DNA of 64,000 nt from Rhodoblastus sp963828185. Lineage in GTDB: Bacteria > Pseudomonadota > Alphaproteobacteria > Rhizobiales > Beijerinckiaceae. Below are positions 1 through 8,455 of this stretch, one piece after another. The stretch's first letter is position 1. Each line of letters opens with the position of its first letter. The notes below the pieces were generated by a model. That model saw nothing but the letters and a program-made list of their open reading frames with translations, was not told the DNA's origin and did not search any database. The stretch spans positions 62,001 to 126,000 of the forward strand of contig CAWHDV010000008.1 in the NCBI GenBank assembly GCA_963828185.1, written 5' to 3'. The translations under genes and the position numbers were made by a program.

Positions 1-1842
1 GGCGTCGCCATCCTCCTCGCTCTCCGTTATCTGTGCTGGCGCGTGGTCTCGACTTTGCCGCCTCCGGCGCTTTCGTTCCAATTTGTGTTCGCCGTTTCCT
101 TCCTTGTCGTCGAAGTCCTGGCCTTGCTCGGCGGGATGCTGTCGATGACGTTCCTCATGAAGACGCGCGACCGCCGCCGAGAGGCGGACGAGAAGCAGGG
201 CTGGCACGAAACCGCCCCGGCGGTTCCGCTGGTGGATGTGCTGATTTGCACCTACAACGAGGAGCCGTCCATCCTTGAGCGCACGATCATCGGCGCGCTC
301 GCCCAGACTTATCCGAATTGTCGCGTCTGGCTGCTTGACGACGGGCGTCGCGCGGCTGTAGCCGCGCTCTGCGGCGCGCTTGGCTGCGGTTATCTCACGC
401 GAGCCGACAACAAGCACGCCAAGGCCGGCAATATCAATGCGGCGATCGAGCGGTTGAACGAGATGGACGTTCGCCCCGACTTTGTCGCCATTCTCGACGC
501 GGACTTCGTGCCATTCCCAAAATTCGTCGAACGCGCGATGGCGCTGCACAGGGAATTGGACGTGGGAATCGTCCAGACGCCGCAGCATTTCGTCAACCCC
601 GATCCCATCCAGACCAATCTCAACCTTGCCGCGCATTGGCCGGACGAGCAGCGGTTCTTCTTCGACGTCGTCATGGCGTCGAAAGACGCCTGGGGCGCCG
701 CCTTCTGCTGCGGCACGTCATCGATCATCCGCTTTGAACCGTTGCTCAGGATCGGCGGATTTCCGACCGACAGCGTCACCGAGGATTTTCTGCTTTCGCT
801 GCGCCTCAAGGAAATTGGTTATTCCACAGTCTATCTCAATGAGGCGCTGTCGCTCGGTCTCGCTCCCGAGGGGCTGAAAGAATACTTGACCCAGCGCGGG
901 CGTTGGTGCCTCGGCTTCATGCAGATATTCAGGGGCAAAAGCGGACCGTTCTCACGTTGCTCCAACCTCCGCATGCTCGACCGCGTCGTGCTCGTCGAAA
1001 ACTTCCTTTCATGGTCGATGGGCTACGTGATGCGCGTCTACGGCCTGTTCGCGCCGCTATTCTTCCTGGCTTTCGGCATAAAAATCGTGTCCGCCGACGT
1101 TGGCGAAACGCTGTCGCATTTCCTGCCTTTCTTCATCTGGCATACGGCGGCGATGAGCTGGATCAGTTCGGGGCGGCTTTTGCCAGTTGTCAGCGACGTC
1201 GCCCAATTGATCGCGGCGCCGACGATCATCAAGGCCGTCCTGGTCGGTTTGTTCGGGCGTCGCGATCAGAAATTCGCGGTAACCGCCAAGGGCGGAGATC
1301 GTTCGCGGCGCTTCATCGAGTGGAGTTTGCTGAGGCTTTGCGCTGGCATGCTTATCGTCACCCTGGGCGCCGTCGGTCTGTATTTCCGCGAAAGCAATTC
1401 GAACGTCAATGTTTATGGCGGACTGGCCCTGGCATGGTGCTGGTACGACATTGTCGTGCTGACGCTCGCGAGTTTCGTCTGCGTCGAACGGCCGCGCCAT
1501 CGAACTGCCGAGCGCTACGAGACGAGCGAGACGGTGTGCGTCGCGACCATTGCAGGACGCGAGACGCGGCAGTTGCAAAACGTGTCGATCAATGGAGCGC
1601 GCGTGCGTGGCGCCACGACGCGCGCAATGGGCGAAAGCATCGAGCTGGACTTTGGCGAAACTCCCATCAAGGCGAAGGTCGTGCGGGTCGGGACGGATTT
1701 TTTCGCTGTCGCCTTCGAGCACTCCCTTGCGACGCGCATCGCCATGACGCGCCATTTCTACGCGGCGGGCTACTACAAGACTTTTGAGGCGACGCATCCG
1801 CTGGCGATAGCCAAGGCGATCGCCGCGCGCGTATTTGCTTGA
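1..1842 (+). CDS. Cellulose-synthase-like GT2 glycosyltransferase with C-terminal PilZ domain (5' end outside window)
   Basis: This is a membrane processive family 2 glycosyltransferase of the BcsA type, expected to polymerise a beta-glucan or related polysaccharide from UDP-sugar at the inner membrane. The frame is open to base 1, so the N-terminus is missing; the GTG at 43 is probably internal. Counting from that GTG, the catalytic signature is complete: DD at 99-100, DAD at 152-154, TED at 246-248 and QRGRW at 284-288. Hydrophobic segments precede and follow the catalytic domain. The C-terminus holds a PilZ domain with an RPRHR (RxxxR) motif and NVSING (NxSxxG), the residues that bind cyclic di-GMP, so activation by that messenger is expected from the family. 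No bcsB or bcsZ is visible downstream. Family assignment is firm; the polymer made is not known. Confidence 0.9.
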   Translation, partial: GVAILLALRYLCWRVVSTLPPPALSFQFVFAVSFLVVEVLALLGGMLSMTFLMKTRDRRREADEKQGWHETAPAVPLVDVLICTYNEEPSILERTIIGALAQTYPNCRVWLLDDGRRAAVAALCGALGCGYLTRADNKHAKAGNINAAIERLNEMDVRPDFVAILDADFVPFPKFVERAMALHRELDVGIVQTPQHFVNPDPIQTNLNLAAHWPDEQRFFFDVVMASKDAWGAAFCCGTSSIIRFEPLLRIGGFPTDSVTEDFLLSLRLKEIGYSTVYLNEALSLGLAPEGLKEYLTQRGRWCLGFMQIFRGKSGPFSRCSNLRMLDRVVLVENFLSWSMGYVMRVYGLFAPLFFLAFGIKIVSADVGETLSHFLPFFIWHTAAMSWISSGRLLPVVSDVAQLIAAPTIIKAVLVGLFGRRDQKFAVTAKGGDRSRRFIEWSLLRLCAGMLIVTLGAVGLYFRESNSNVNVYGGLALAWCWYDIVVLTLASFVCVERPRHRTAERYETSETVCVATIAGRETRQLQNVSINGARVRGATTRAMGESIELDFGETPIKAKVVRVGTDFFAVAFEHSLATRIAMTRHFYAAGYYKTFEATHPLAIAKAIAARVFA

Positions 1843-1943
1843 TCCTGCTGATTGAACCCGGCCGCGACGTCAAATCGAGCGCGTCCTGTCGGCGCCGGGC
1901 TGCGATGGACTGGGGTGACTGTTCGTCACGGTCCTCGTTGCAT

Positions 1944-2297
1944 TCACTTTAGCAGCAGGATGAAGCGCTCGGTTTGGCCGGGGCGCGACACCATGAGGCG
2001 GCGCATGCCGAGGTAGCGCACGATCCTGAGCTTGTCGCCGGCCTTGAACTGGGCGCATTGCCCGGCGTCCACCTGCTTGGCGATGAAATTGTCCGCCGCT
2101 TGCCTGTCTTGATCGACATAGGTGTCGATCCATTGCTTGATCAGGCTGGCGTCCTTGCAGCCGAACAGCGCGGTCTGGATGGTGCAGAGGTCGCCCACCT
2201 CGCACGAGCCGAGCGCATGCGCCGGCGCGCACGCAAGCATGGGAGCGATGACGGCCGCGACGCGAAGCGTCGGGCTGAAAATTTGGCGGAAGGACAT
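1944..2297 (-). CDS. Small secreted cysteine-containing protein of unknown function
   Basis: I do not recognise this protein. I chose the ATG at 2297 because it places a good signal peptide at the very N-terminus (basic MSFR, a hydrophobic stretch, cleavage likely after APAHA). The mature part is about 90 residues and has four cysteines (in GSCEVGDLC, GCKD and GQC), which fits a small periplasmic protein with two disulfides. The open frame extends 24 residues upstream to 2369, but that extension is arginine-rich and not signal-like. It stands alone on the minus strand, convergent with the cellulose-synthase-like gene. No catalytic motif is visible. Confidence 0.6.
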   Translation of the reverse strand: MSFRQIFSPTLRVAAVIAPMLACAPAHALGSCEVGDLCTIQTALFGCKDASLIKQWIDTYVDQDRQAADNFIAKQVDAGQCAQFKAGDKLRIVRYLGMRRLMVSRPGQTERFILLLK

Positions 2298-2426
2298 GCG
2301 ATGCGCCCTGGAAGATGATCTGGCTCGACCCCTATCATCATTCTGCCAGACGAAGGTTGCCCGAAGCATTTCATGCCGCTTTTTCAGCGCGACGTTCAGG
2401 CGCTGACACAGGCGATTCTCGACATG

Positions 2427-2744
2427 TCAGGCGATTCTGGCGATCAGTTCGCGCCGCCGGACGCCGGAGGCGAGGTCGAGGAAGAACAGGCCGAGATCAT
2501 GCGCGCCGACGCGCCGGATTTCGCATTCGAACGCCTGGTGGTCGCTCTTGACGAGGAGCGAAAGTCGCATGCCTGGCGCGAGCGATGACGCCAGCGGAGC
2601 GCCGGTCTCGGCGAAAACCACCCGCACGCCTTCGTCGGAAATGTCGGCGATCCGGCCAGACAATTGCTGATCGCCGCAAAACAGCGCGGCCTCGACGTTT
2701 TGCACGACGGGTTGGCGCGGCGAAGCGCGGCGTTCGATAAACAT
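2427..2744 (-). CDS. Single-domain PilZ protein
   Basis: This 105-residue protein consists almost entirely of one PilZ domain. The c-di-GMP-binding signature is intact: RASPR (RxxxR) near residue 7 and DISDEG (DxSxxG) near residue 34, followed by the usual beta-barrel strands. Such stand-alone PilZ proteins act as cytoplasmic c-di-GMP receptors that bind and tune partner proteins. The gene lies between a PilZ-bearing polysaccharide synthase and a PilZ-bearing chemoreceptor, so a partner in either pathway is a reasonable inference but unproven. It is downstream of the chemoreceptor gene on the same strand, with a gap of about 100 bases. Confidence 0.8.
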   Translation of the reverse strand: MFIERRASPRQPVVQNVEAALFCGDQQLSGRIADISDEGVRVVFAETGAPLASSLAPGMRLSLLVKSDHQAFECEIRRVGAHDLGLFFLDLASGVRRRELIARIA

Positions 2745-2843
2745 GGCGGTTCCCGGTCCTTCCCGCGCGTTTGCATCCGACGGCTCGATCCTCGACCAAA
2801 ATAGTTAACGCTTGTGTTACGTTGCGTCGCGATAAAGCAACGC

Positions 2844-4448
2844 TCATTTTTTCTCGAAACGAATGCCGACTTCCCTTTCGGTCGACCAGACCGCGGCCCC
2901 TGACGTGGAGCAATCGCCGTGGCTGAGCGTGACCTGGCTGCCGATTTCCAGTTTGCCGACGCCGCTGATCTTCGCGCCGCCGTCGGAAATATCCTCGATG
3001 ACGACGGTTCGCGCGCCGTCGGCGCTGCTCAGTCTGCCGAGCCGTCCGAGCCTGCGGCGTTCATAAGCGCGGCGGTTGACGCCGCCCTGCTGGCTTTCAA
3101 GAGCCTTCGACAATTCGTCGAGACAGGCCAGGACGTCGCGGCTGGCGGCGTTGAGTTCGTGGAGCTTGGCTGTGGCCTCGCTGGCCTCGCCCGCCTCGTG
3201 CAGGCGCAAAATGGCCTGCGCTGCCGCGTGGACCCTCAGATGCGGCTCGACCAGCGATGCGAAGGCGGGGAGGTTGCGGATCCCCGCGATGCTCATGCCG
3301 TCGTACCATTTGCCGAGCCGGCAGTTATGATGGTCGGGCACATCAGCCGATTTCCATTGCGAGCGGCCGAGCAGCGTATCGATGACCCGCTTCTTGAACA
3401 GGGCATGGTCGATCTTCGCCATTTCGCACAGGGCGCGCGGCGAACTCGCGTTGAACCATTTCTTGGCGCTGGTCAAAAAGTGGTCGTTCATGTCTTGTAT
3501 GCCGGCGGACATTTTCAGCAGCAGCTTTCCATTCTCCGCCGAAAGCTTCGCCCCCGCCTCGACGTTGGAGGCGATTTCCTCGCTGGCGAGCTTCTGCTGC
3601 TCGAGCACCATGGAGACGGAGTCCATCCGCTCGGTCACGGTCGCCACCATGCCGGAAATCCTGGTCATGGTCGCCGAAGCCTCGACGATCGCCGATCCTC
3701 CGCTGGCCACGGCCAGCTCGGAACGCTGCATCGCCCCGGCCATGCCGCCGATCACCGAACGCATGCCTTCGATCCGCCGGCCGATCTCGACCGTCGCATT
3801 GGCGGTCTGGCTGGCCAGCGCCTTGACTTCATTGGCCACCACGGCGAATCCCTTGCCGACTTCGCCGGCGCGCGCCGCCTCGATGGTCGCGTTCAGCGCC
3901 AAAAGGTTTGTCTGCCGGGCGATCGCGTCGATCACGCCGAGGGCGCCGGCGATCTGGTCGAAGGCCGCTTCGAGTTCGCCGACCTTGCAGTTCGTCTCGT
4001 TGGCCGCCGTGGCTATGTCGCCCATGGCGACGGAGACGTCGCCGATGATCGCCACCCCCTTCGCCGTGGTGTCGTTCGCGGCGTTCGCCTGTCCCAGCGC
4101 TTCCCGGCTCGAGCGTGCGATTTCGTCGATCGAGCAGACGAGTTCATGCGTCGCCGAGGCGATGGAATGCGCGCCTTGCGACGAGACGTTCATGTTGCGT
4201 GAAAGCTGGGCGATTTCGATCGCCGCTTCGTTGACGTCAGCGACGGTGCGCGCCAGATGCTTCAAGTTCTGGATGTCGGCTTCGCGCGACAGGTCCGCGG
4301 CTATATCGTCCATGGCATGATCGACCACGGCGCCGTGCAGACACGCGCTCGCGGCGGCGTGGCGCCTGACGAGGTCGGGCAGGCCGGCGTTCGAGCGCAG
4401 ACCGAACGGGCTTTTGCGCGCGAGCCTGGCCATGGTGGCGTAGAGCAC
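2844..4448 (-). CDS. Soluble methyl-accepting chemotaxis protein with CZB and PilZ domains
   Basis: This is a cytoplasmic chemoreceptor: no membrane segment is present. The conserved MCP signalling hairpin tip is clear (DAIARQTNLLALNATIEAAR, roughly residues 175-195). It is followed by a CZB zinc-binding domain (DHALFKKR, the HNCRLGKWY motif, then PHLRVH) and a C-terminal PilZ domain with RRAYERR and DISDGG. CZB domains sense zinc or oxidants and PilZ binds c-di-GMP, so this receptor could join two cytoplasmic signals to CheA. The start is uncertain. GTG 4448 gives 534 residues, but the frame stays open to a stop at 4689-4691 and reads as plausible protein (for example RKRFPQCAAPDVDLDSVLRR). 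That extension has no ATG, GTG or TTG, so the true N-terminus may be longer or hidden by a base error. Confidence 0.85.
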   Translation of the reverse strand: MLYATMARLARKSPFGLRSNAGLPDLVRRHAAASACLHGAVVDHAMDDIAADLSREADIQNLKHLARTVADVNEAAIEIAQLSRNMNVSSQGAHSIASATHELVCSIDEIARSSREALGQANAANDTTAKGVAIIGDVSVAMGDIATAANETNCKVGELEAAFDQIAGALGVIDAIARQTNLLALNATIEAARAGEVGKGFAVVANEVKALASQTANATVEIGRRIEGMRSVIGGMAGAMQRSELAVASGGSAIVEASATMTRISGMVATVTERMDSVSMVLEQQKLASEEIASNVEAGAKLSAENGKLLLKMSAGIQDMNDHFLTSAKKWFNASSPRALCEMAKIDHALFKKRVIDTLLGRSQWKSADVPDHHNCRLGKWYDGMSIAGIRNLPAFASLVEPHLRVHAAAQAILRLHEAGEASEATAKLHELNAASRDVLACLDELSKALESQQGGVNRRAYERRRLGRLGRLSSADGARTVVIEDISDGGAKISGVGKLEIGSQVTLSHGDCSTSGAAVWSTEREVGIRFEKK

Positions 4449-4724
4449 GGCGTCCAGCGCGTCGACCAGCGCCGGCGCCTCCGCGCCCTGCTTCAGAAGC
4501 TGCGCGATCAGCGCCTTCGCGCTGTCGCCGGCGTAAAGCCGGCGCAGGACGGAATCGAGATCGACATCAGGGGCCGCGCATTGCGGAAAGCGCTTCCTGA
4601 GATCATCGACCTCGATGACGAGGTCGCCAAGGGCCAGCCGATTGCGCCGGCGATGAAGAGGGAACAGCGGATGAATGGGAGGCGGATTTCAAGGACGCGG
4701 CTCCGTTGAGGGGTGCAGCCTCAT

Positions 4725-5068
4725 GCGTCGGCGCGCTTTTGCGACGACGGCCGTTTTTCCGCGTCCGGGAGGGGAAGCGGGCGAGAATGACAGTTCGATG
4801 GGCAGGCTACGAAAATGACCTTGCGCGAGACATTCCTCGCTGAAAGGAGCTCCCCCGTTTGCATTCTCCGGCCAAAACGGCTAAAGCAGGCGCGCTGCAT
4901 CGCAGCATCAAGAGGCGCCGGCGCATAGGACGGTAACGCGTCGCCCGGCCCAATCAGCCTCAAATGGCCGACAGCCCAATCTATGCGGGGCCGTCTTCGA
5001 CAGCGCCGCTACTCATAGGACGCGCTTTTTTCGTTGCGCGCCGTTGCGGACCCACAGAAAGTATCCAA
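4725..5068. other. Intergenic stretch upstream of the helicase gene, nothing recognised
   Basis: About 340 bases separate the upstream end of the chemoreceptor frame from the helicase start. A minus-strand open frame of 80 codons and an in-frame ATG at 4964 ahead of the helicase exist, but neither encodes anything recognisable. The stretch may simply be a long helicase leader, as many RNA helicase genes have, but I see no specific structure. Confidence 0.4.
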
Positions 5069-6455
5069 GTGACGCAATTCTCCGATCTCGGCCTGGCCGA
5101 GAACGTTTTACGCGCCCTCACCGCCGAGGGCTATGTCAACCCCACTCCCATCCAGCAACAGGCCATTCCGCCGCTCCTCGAGGGCCGCGACCTGCTCGGC
5201 ATCGCCCAGACCGGCACGGGCAAGACCTGCGCCTTCGCCACGCCGCTGATCACCCGGCTGCAGCAATTCCCGCGACCCGTGCGTCCGCACCAGACCAAGG
5301 TGCTGGTGCTCGCGCCGACCCGTGAACTGGCCGCCCAGATCGGCGAAAGCTTTCGCGTCTATGGCCGCCACGCCAATCTCCGTACAGCCGTGATCTTCGG
5401 CGGCGTCAGCTTCGGACCGCAGCTCAAGGCCCTGCAAGGCGGCCTCGATGTGCTTGTCGCCACTCCCGGCCGCCTGCTCGACCATATTTCGCAGGGCTCG
5501 CTGCGCCTTGACGGCGTTTCCGCCGTGGTGCTGGACGAGGCCGACCACATGCTCGACCTCGGCTTCCTCGTGCCGATCCGCAAAATCTTCGCCAAATTGC
5601 CGAAGACGCGGCAGACGCTTGTTCTTCTCGGCCACCATGCCGACGGAAATCGCCTCGCTCGCCGGCGAAATGCTGCATAATCCGATGAAGGTTTCGGTGG
5701 CGCCGGTCGCCAAGACCGCCGACCGGGTGTCCCAGCGGGTGATCCTGGTCGAGGGCGCCGGCAAGCGCAACGCCTTGATCGACCTGTTCAACAATCCCGA
5801 TTTCCGCCGCTCGATCGTTTTCACCCGCACCAAGCGCGGCGCCGACCGGGTCGCCGGCTTTTTGAACGAAGCGGGCTATACCGCCGACGCCATCCACGGC
5901 AACAAGAGCCAGAACCAGCGCATTCGCGCGCTCGACGGCTTCAAGAACGGCCAGGTCGGCGTGCTGGTCGCCACGGACATCGCGGCGCGAGGTATCGACA
6001 TCGACCAGGTCAGCCATGTGGTGAATTTCGAACTGCCGGAAGTGCCGGAATCCTACGTCCACCGCATCGGCCGCACGGCGCGTGCCGGCGCGGAGGGCGA
6101 GGCGATCTCGCTGTGCGACAATTCCGAACGCGCCTATCTGCGCGCCATCGAGAAGCTGACCAAGCAGAGCATTCCCGTGACCGACCTGCGCCACGACAAG
6201 AATGCGCCGGAAGAAGCTCCTCCGCCGCGTGGAAAACCGCAAGGCCGCCCGGCGCACCGTCCGGACGACCGGCGCGGCCCCGCGCCGACGCGGCATGGCG
6301 ACGCCAGGCGCGAGCACGGGCGCCAGCACGAGGCGCACCGGCAGGAGCATAGGCAGGAGGCTCATCGCAGCGAGCGTCCGAGCGGGGCGGGCGACAAGCG
6401 CCCGGCGCAAGGCCAGCGCAACCGCGACGGCTTTTCGCGAGGGCCGCGCGGCTGA
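5069..6455 (+). CDS. DEAD-box ATP-dependent RNA helicase, frameshifted as written near 5620
   Basis: This is an RhlE-like RNA helicase that unwinds RNA duplexes using ATP. The first part carries the Q motif region (NPTPIQQQAIP), Walker A AQTGTGKT, APTRELA, TPGRLLDH and DEAD (VVLDEADHML). The second part, one frame over, carries SAT (FFSATMP), the helicase C domain with VATDIAARGIDI and HRIGRTARAG, and a basic Arg/His/Gln-rich tail. The join is at 5618-5622: removing one T restores ACG CTG TTC TTC and the expected motif III. No other lesion is seen, so either a recent mutation or a surplus base in the sequence is likely. I chose GTG 5069 because family members begin with TQFSDLGL; an ATG at 4964 is also in frame. 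A bidirectional terminator follows. Confidence 0.85.
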
Positions 6456-6462
6456 CGAATAA

Positions 6463-6493
6463 AAAGGCCGGGAGCGAATCCCGGCCTTTTTTT
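6463..6493. terminator. Bidirectional rho-independent terminator
   Basis: An A-rich start (from 6461), an 8-bp stem GGCCGGGA/TCCCGGCC (6466-6473 with 6479-6486), a GCGAA loop and seven T residues (6487-6493) form a symmetric terminator. It sits between the convergent helicase (+) and lipoprotein hydrolase (-) genes and can serve both. Confidence 0.9.
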
Positions 6494-6533
6494 GAGGCGC
6501 CACCGCGGTCGAGCCGCCCAAACAGGCCTCGCG

Positions 6534-7775
6534 TCAATGCGCCGCCGCGCCCATGATGGTTCTGGCGCCGTCGCTCAGGCTCTCCACCTGCGATCCGAGA
6601 TTCTCTCGCGTGCGTCCGTCGACAATGGCGATCGGCGCCGAAATGGCGAGGCCGGCGGCCGCGCCGACGGTCGAGGCGGCGCCGCTCGTCACCTGGGCGA
6701 GCTTGTCGCCCAGTCCGGCCTTGCCGTCGTCGAAATTCTGGCCCTCGGCGAGACGGCGGCCAATCATCTGCACGATTTCCGGGCTTTCGGCGAACGTCGT
6801 ATGGCCCAGCCGATCCGGGCTGGCGACATCGGTCAGGTCGATGACATTGATCCGCTGATCATGCAGCCATGTCTTGTAGGGCTCCTGTTGCGGATCGATG
6901 GCGCCGACGCGCGCCGTGTCGCCCCAGATGCGGCGCGAAACGTTGAGGGCCTCGTCGCCGCGCGAGGCGAAAAGCGTGAAGGGCGGGCGGTCTTCGCCTA
7001 TGTCGACGATCTGACGCCGGAAGACGTCGACATCGACATCGGGCGCCGCCAGCATGACCGTGCGGATTTTCGACGCCATGCGTCCGTTGCGGATCGTCAT
7101 TTGCCGCAGGGCCTCCAGCGCCACCATATTGCCCATGGAATGCGCGAGTAGGTCGATCTCCTTGACCTCGCCGTCCTTTTGCAGGGATTGCAGCATGCGC
7201 TCCAGCGCGTCGCGCGAATAATTGGCGCTCTCGCGGTCATAGCCATAGGCGAGCAATTGCCCGCGCGACGGCCATGTGAACAGCACGGGTACGGCGGTCA
7301 ATCGCGAATCATGGGCGATTTGCTCCAGCCGGAAGACGGCTTCGCCAAATCGGGTGTTGAACCCATGCACGAAGATCAGCACCTGTCCGTTGCTCTTGCG
7401 CAACCGCTCATGCAGTCGCCGCAGGACTATCGCTTCGTCAATGCGCTGCGTGTCGAGCGCCACGAAGTCTTTGGCGGGATCGCCAGCCCCGGAAGAGGCC
7501 GTCTGCACTTCACCAATCGTGCGATTGCCGTCCGGAGGGATGGATATGGTGACATCGGCGTAACCGAGCCCGAAATCGCGCTCGCCGGAGTAAAGTTGTC
7601 CCGGCAGGTCGGAGGGTTTGCGCGTCGTCGCGACGAGCAGGCTGACCTTGCTGGCGTCTGGCGCGGTCTCCACGACGGGTGTGAGTCCGCCATCGGATCT
7701 TCCCGCGCAAGACGCAAGGAAAACGCAGAGCGCGAGGGGGGCCAGCCGGCAATTCTTCGCTCGGAACAATTTCAT
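6534..7775 (-). CDS. Alpha/beta hydrolase lipoprotein (DUF900 family)
   Basis: This 413-residue protein begins with a lipoprotein signal (LCVFLASC, lipobox Cys near residue 23), so it should be lipid-anchored in the envelope. The body is a DUF900-type alpha/beta hydrolase: the oxyanion-region strand VLIFVHGFNT, the nucleophile elbow AHSMGN (GxSxG-like, here HSMG) and a later catalytic His (GHTTF). The C-terminal 60 residues are Ala/Gly-rich and look like a hydrophobic hairpin. The substrate is unknown; family members are annotated as esterases without a firm role. The gene lies about 70 bases downstream of apt on the same strand. Confidence 0.8.
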   Translation of the reverse strand: MKLFRAKNCRLAPLALCVFLASCAGRSDGGLTPVVETAPDASKVSLLVATTRKPSDLPGQLYSGERDFGLGYADVTISIPPDGNRTIGEVQTASSGAGDPAKDFVALDTQRIDEAIVLRRLHERLRKSNGQVLIFVHGFNTRFGEAVFRLEQIAHDSRLTAVPVLFTWPSRGQLLAYGYDRESANYSRDALERMLQSLQKDGEVKEIDLLAHSMGNMVALEALRQMTIRNGRMASKIRTVMLAAPDVDVDVFRRQIVDIGEDRPPFTLFASRGDEALNVSRRIWGDTARVGAIDPQQEPYKTWLHDQRINVIDLTDVASPDRLGHTTFAESPEIVQMIGRRLAEGQNFDDGKAGLGDKLAQVTSGAASTVGAAAGLAISAPIAIVDGRTRENLGSQVESLSDGARTIMGAAAH

Positions 7776-7846
7776 TGTCTATCGGCGGCCCGCATCGTGG
7801 AGCAAAGCGGCAGCCTGGCGATATTGGCGGCTTCGCTCGCCTGGCG

Positions 7847-8422
7847 TCAATGTCCCGAAAACTCCACCAGCGCCCGCACGGGAACGCCGAGATCGCGGAT
7901 TTTCTGCGCGCCGCCAAGGTCCGGCAGATCGATGACGAAACAGGCGGCGACCACATCCGCGCCCATCTTGCGCAAAAGCTTGACCGCGCCTTCCGCCGTG
8001 CCGCCGGTGGCGATGAGATCATCGACCAGCAGCACCTTTTCGCCCGGCTTGACCGCATCCTCATGCATTTCCATTTCGTCCAGCCCGTATTCGAGGCTGT
8101 AGGCGATGGAGACTTTGGCGTGTGGCAGCTTGCCCTTCTTGCGGATGGGGATGAAGCCGGCCGAGAGCTGATGCGCCACCGCGCCGCCCAGAATGAATCC
8201 GCGCGCCTCCATGCCAGCGATCTGGTCGATTTTCCGGCCGGCGTAGGGCTGCACCAGTTCGTCCACCGCGCGGCGGAAATGGCGTGCGTCGCCGAGCAGG
8301 GTGGTGATGTCGCGGAACATGATTCCCGGCTTGGGATAATCGGGAATGGTGCGGATGATGGATTTGAGGTCGGTCTCGACGTTGGTCTCGACGTTGGTCT
8401 CGAAGTTGGCATCGACGTTCAT
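7847..8422 (-). CDS. apt: Adenine phosphoribosyltransferase
   Basis: This enzyme converts adenine and PRPP to AMP (purine salvage, cytoplasm). The protein shows the type I phosphoribosyltransferase PRPP loop VLLVDDLIATGGT and the family block IAGMEARGFILGG. At 191 residues it is slightly longer than usual because of an N-terminal extension made of four 4-residue repeats (NVDA, NFET, NVET, NVET) encoded by a 12-bp tandem repeat. A start after the repeat has no good ATG, so the extension is probably translated. It follows prs by about 30 bases; prs makes the PRPP that this enzyme uses, so an operon is functionally sensible. Confidence 0.95.
   Translation of the reverse strand: MNVDANFETNVETNVETDLKSIIRTIPDYPKPGIMFRDITTLLGDARHFRRAVDELVQPYAGRKIDQIAGMEARGFILGGAVAHQLSAGFIPIRKKGKLPHAKVSIAYSLEYGLDEMEMHEDAVKPGEKVLLVDDLIATGGTAEGAVKLLRKMGADVVAACFVIDLPDLGGAQKIRDLGVPVRALVEFSGH
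8372..8419 (-). repeat. 12-bp tandem repeat inside the 5' end of apt
   Basis: Four consecutive 12-bp units (8372-8383, 8384-8395, 8396-8407, 8408-8419) follow the consensus GGTCTCGACGTT. The first two are identical, the third has one change and the fourth two. Because the unit is a multiple of three, copy changes keep the apt frame and only alter the length of its N-terminal tail. Confidence 0.9.
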
Positions 8423-8455
8423 GGGCGGGCTCGCTTTCAGGGGCGAATCGCGCCC

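Noticed and set aside
2919..4202. Long plus-strand open frame opposite the chemoreceptor gene
   Set aside because: It has no recognisable family and mirrors the codon bias of the real gene; long antisense frames are normal at this GC content.
4721..4963. 80-codon minus-strand frame before the chemoreceptor gene
   Set aside because: No motif, no conserved neighbour and no good start context; listed as intergenic.
5618..5622. Programmed +1 frameshifting in the helicase and the other split genes
   Set aside because: No shared slippery sequence or stimulatory structure is seen, and the affected genes are unrelated; an error is simpler.
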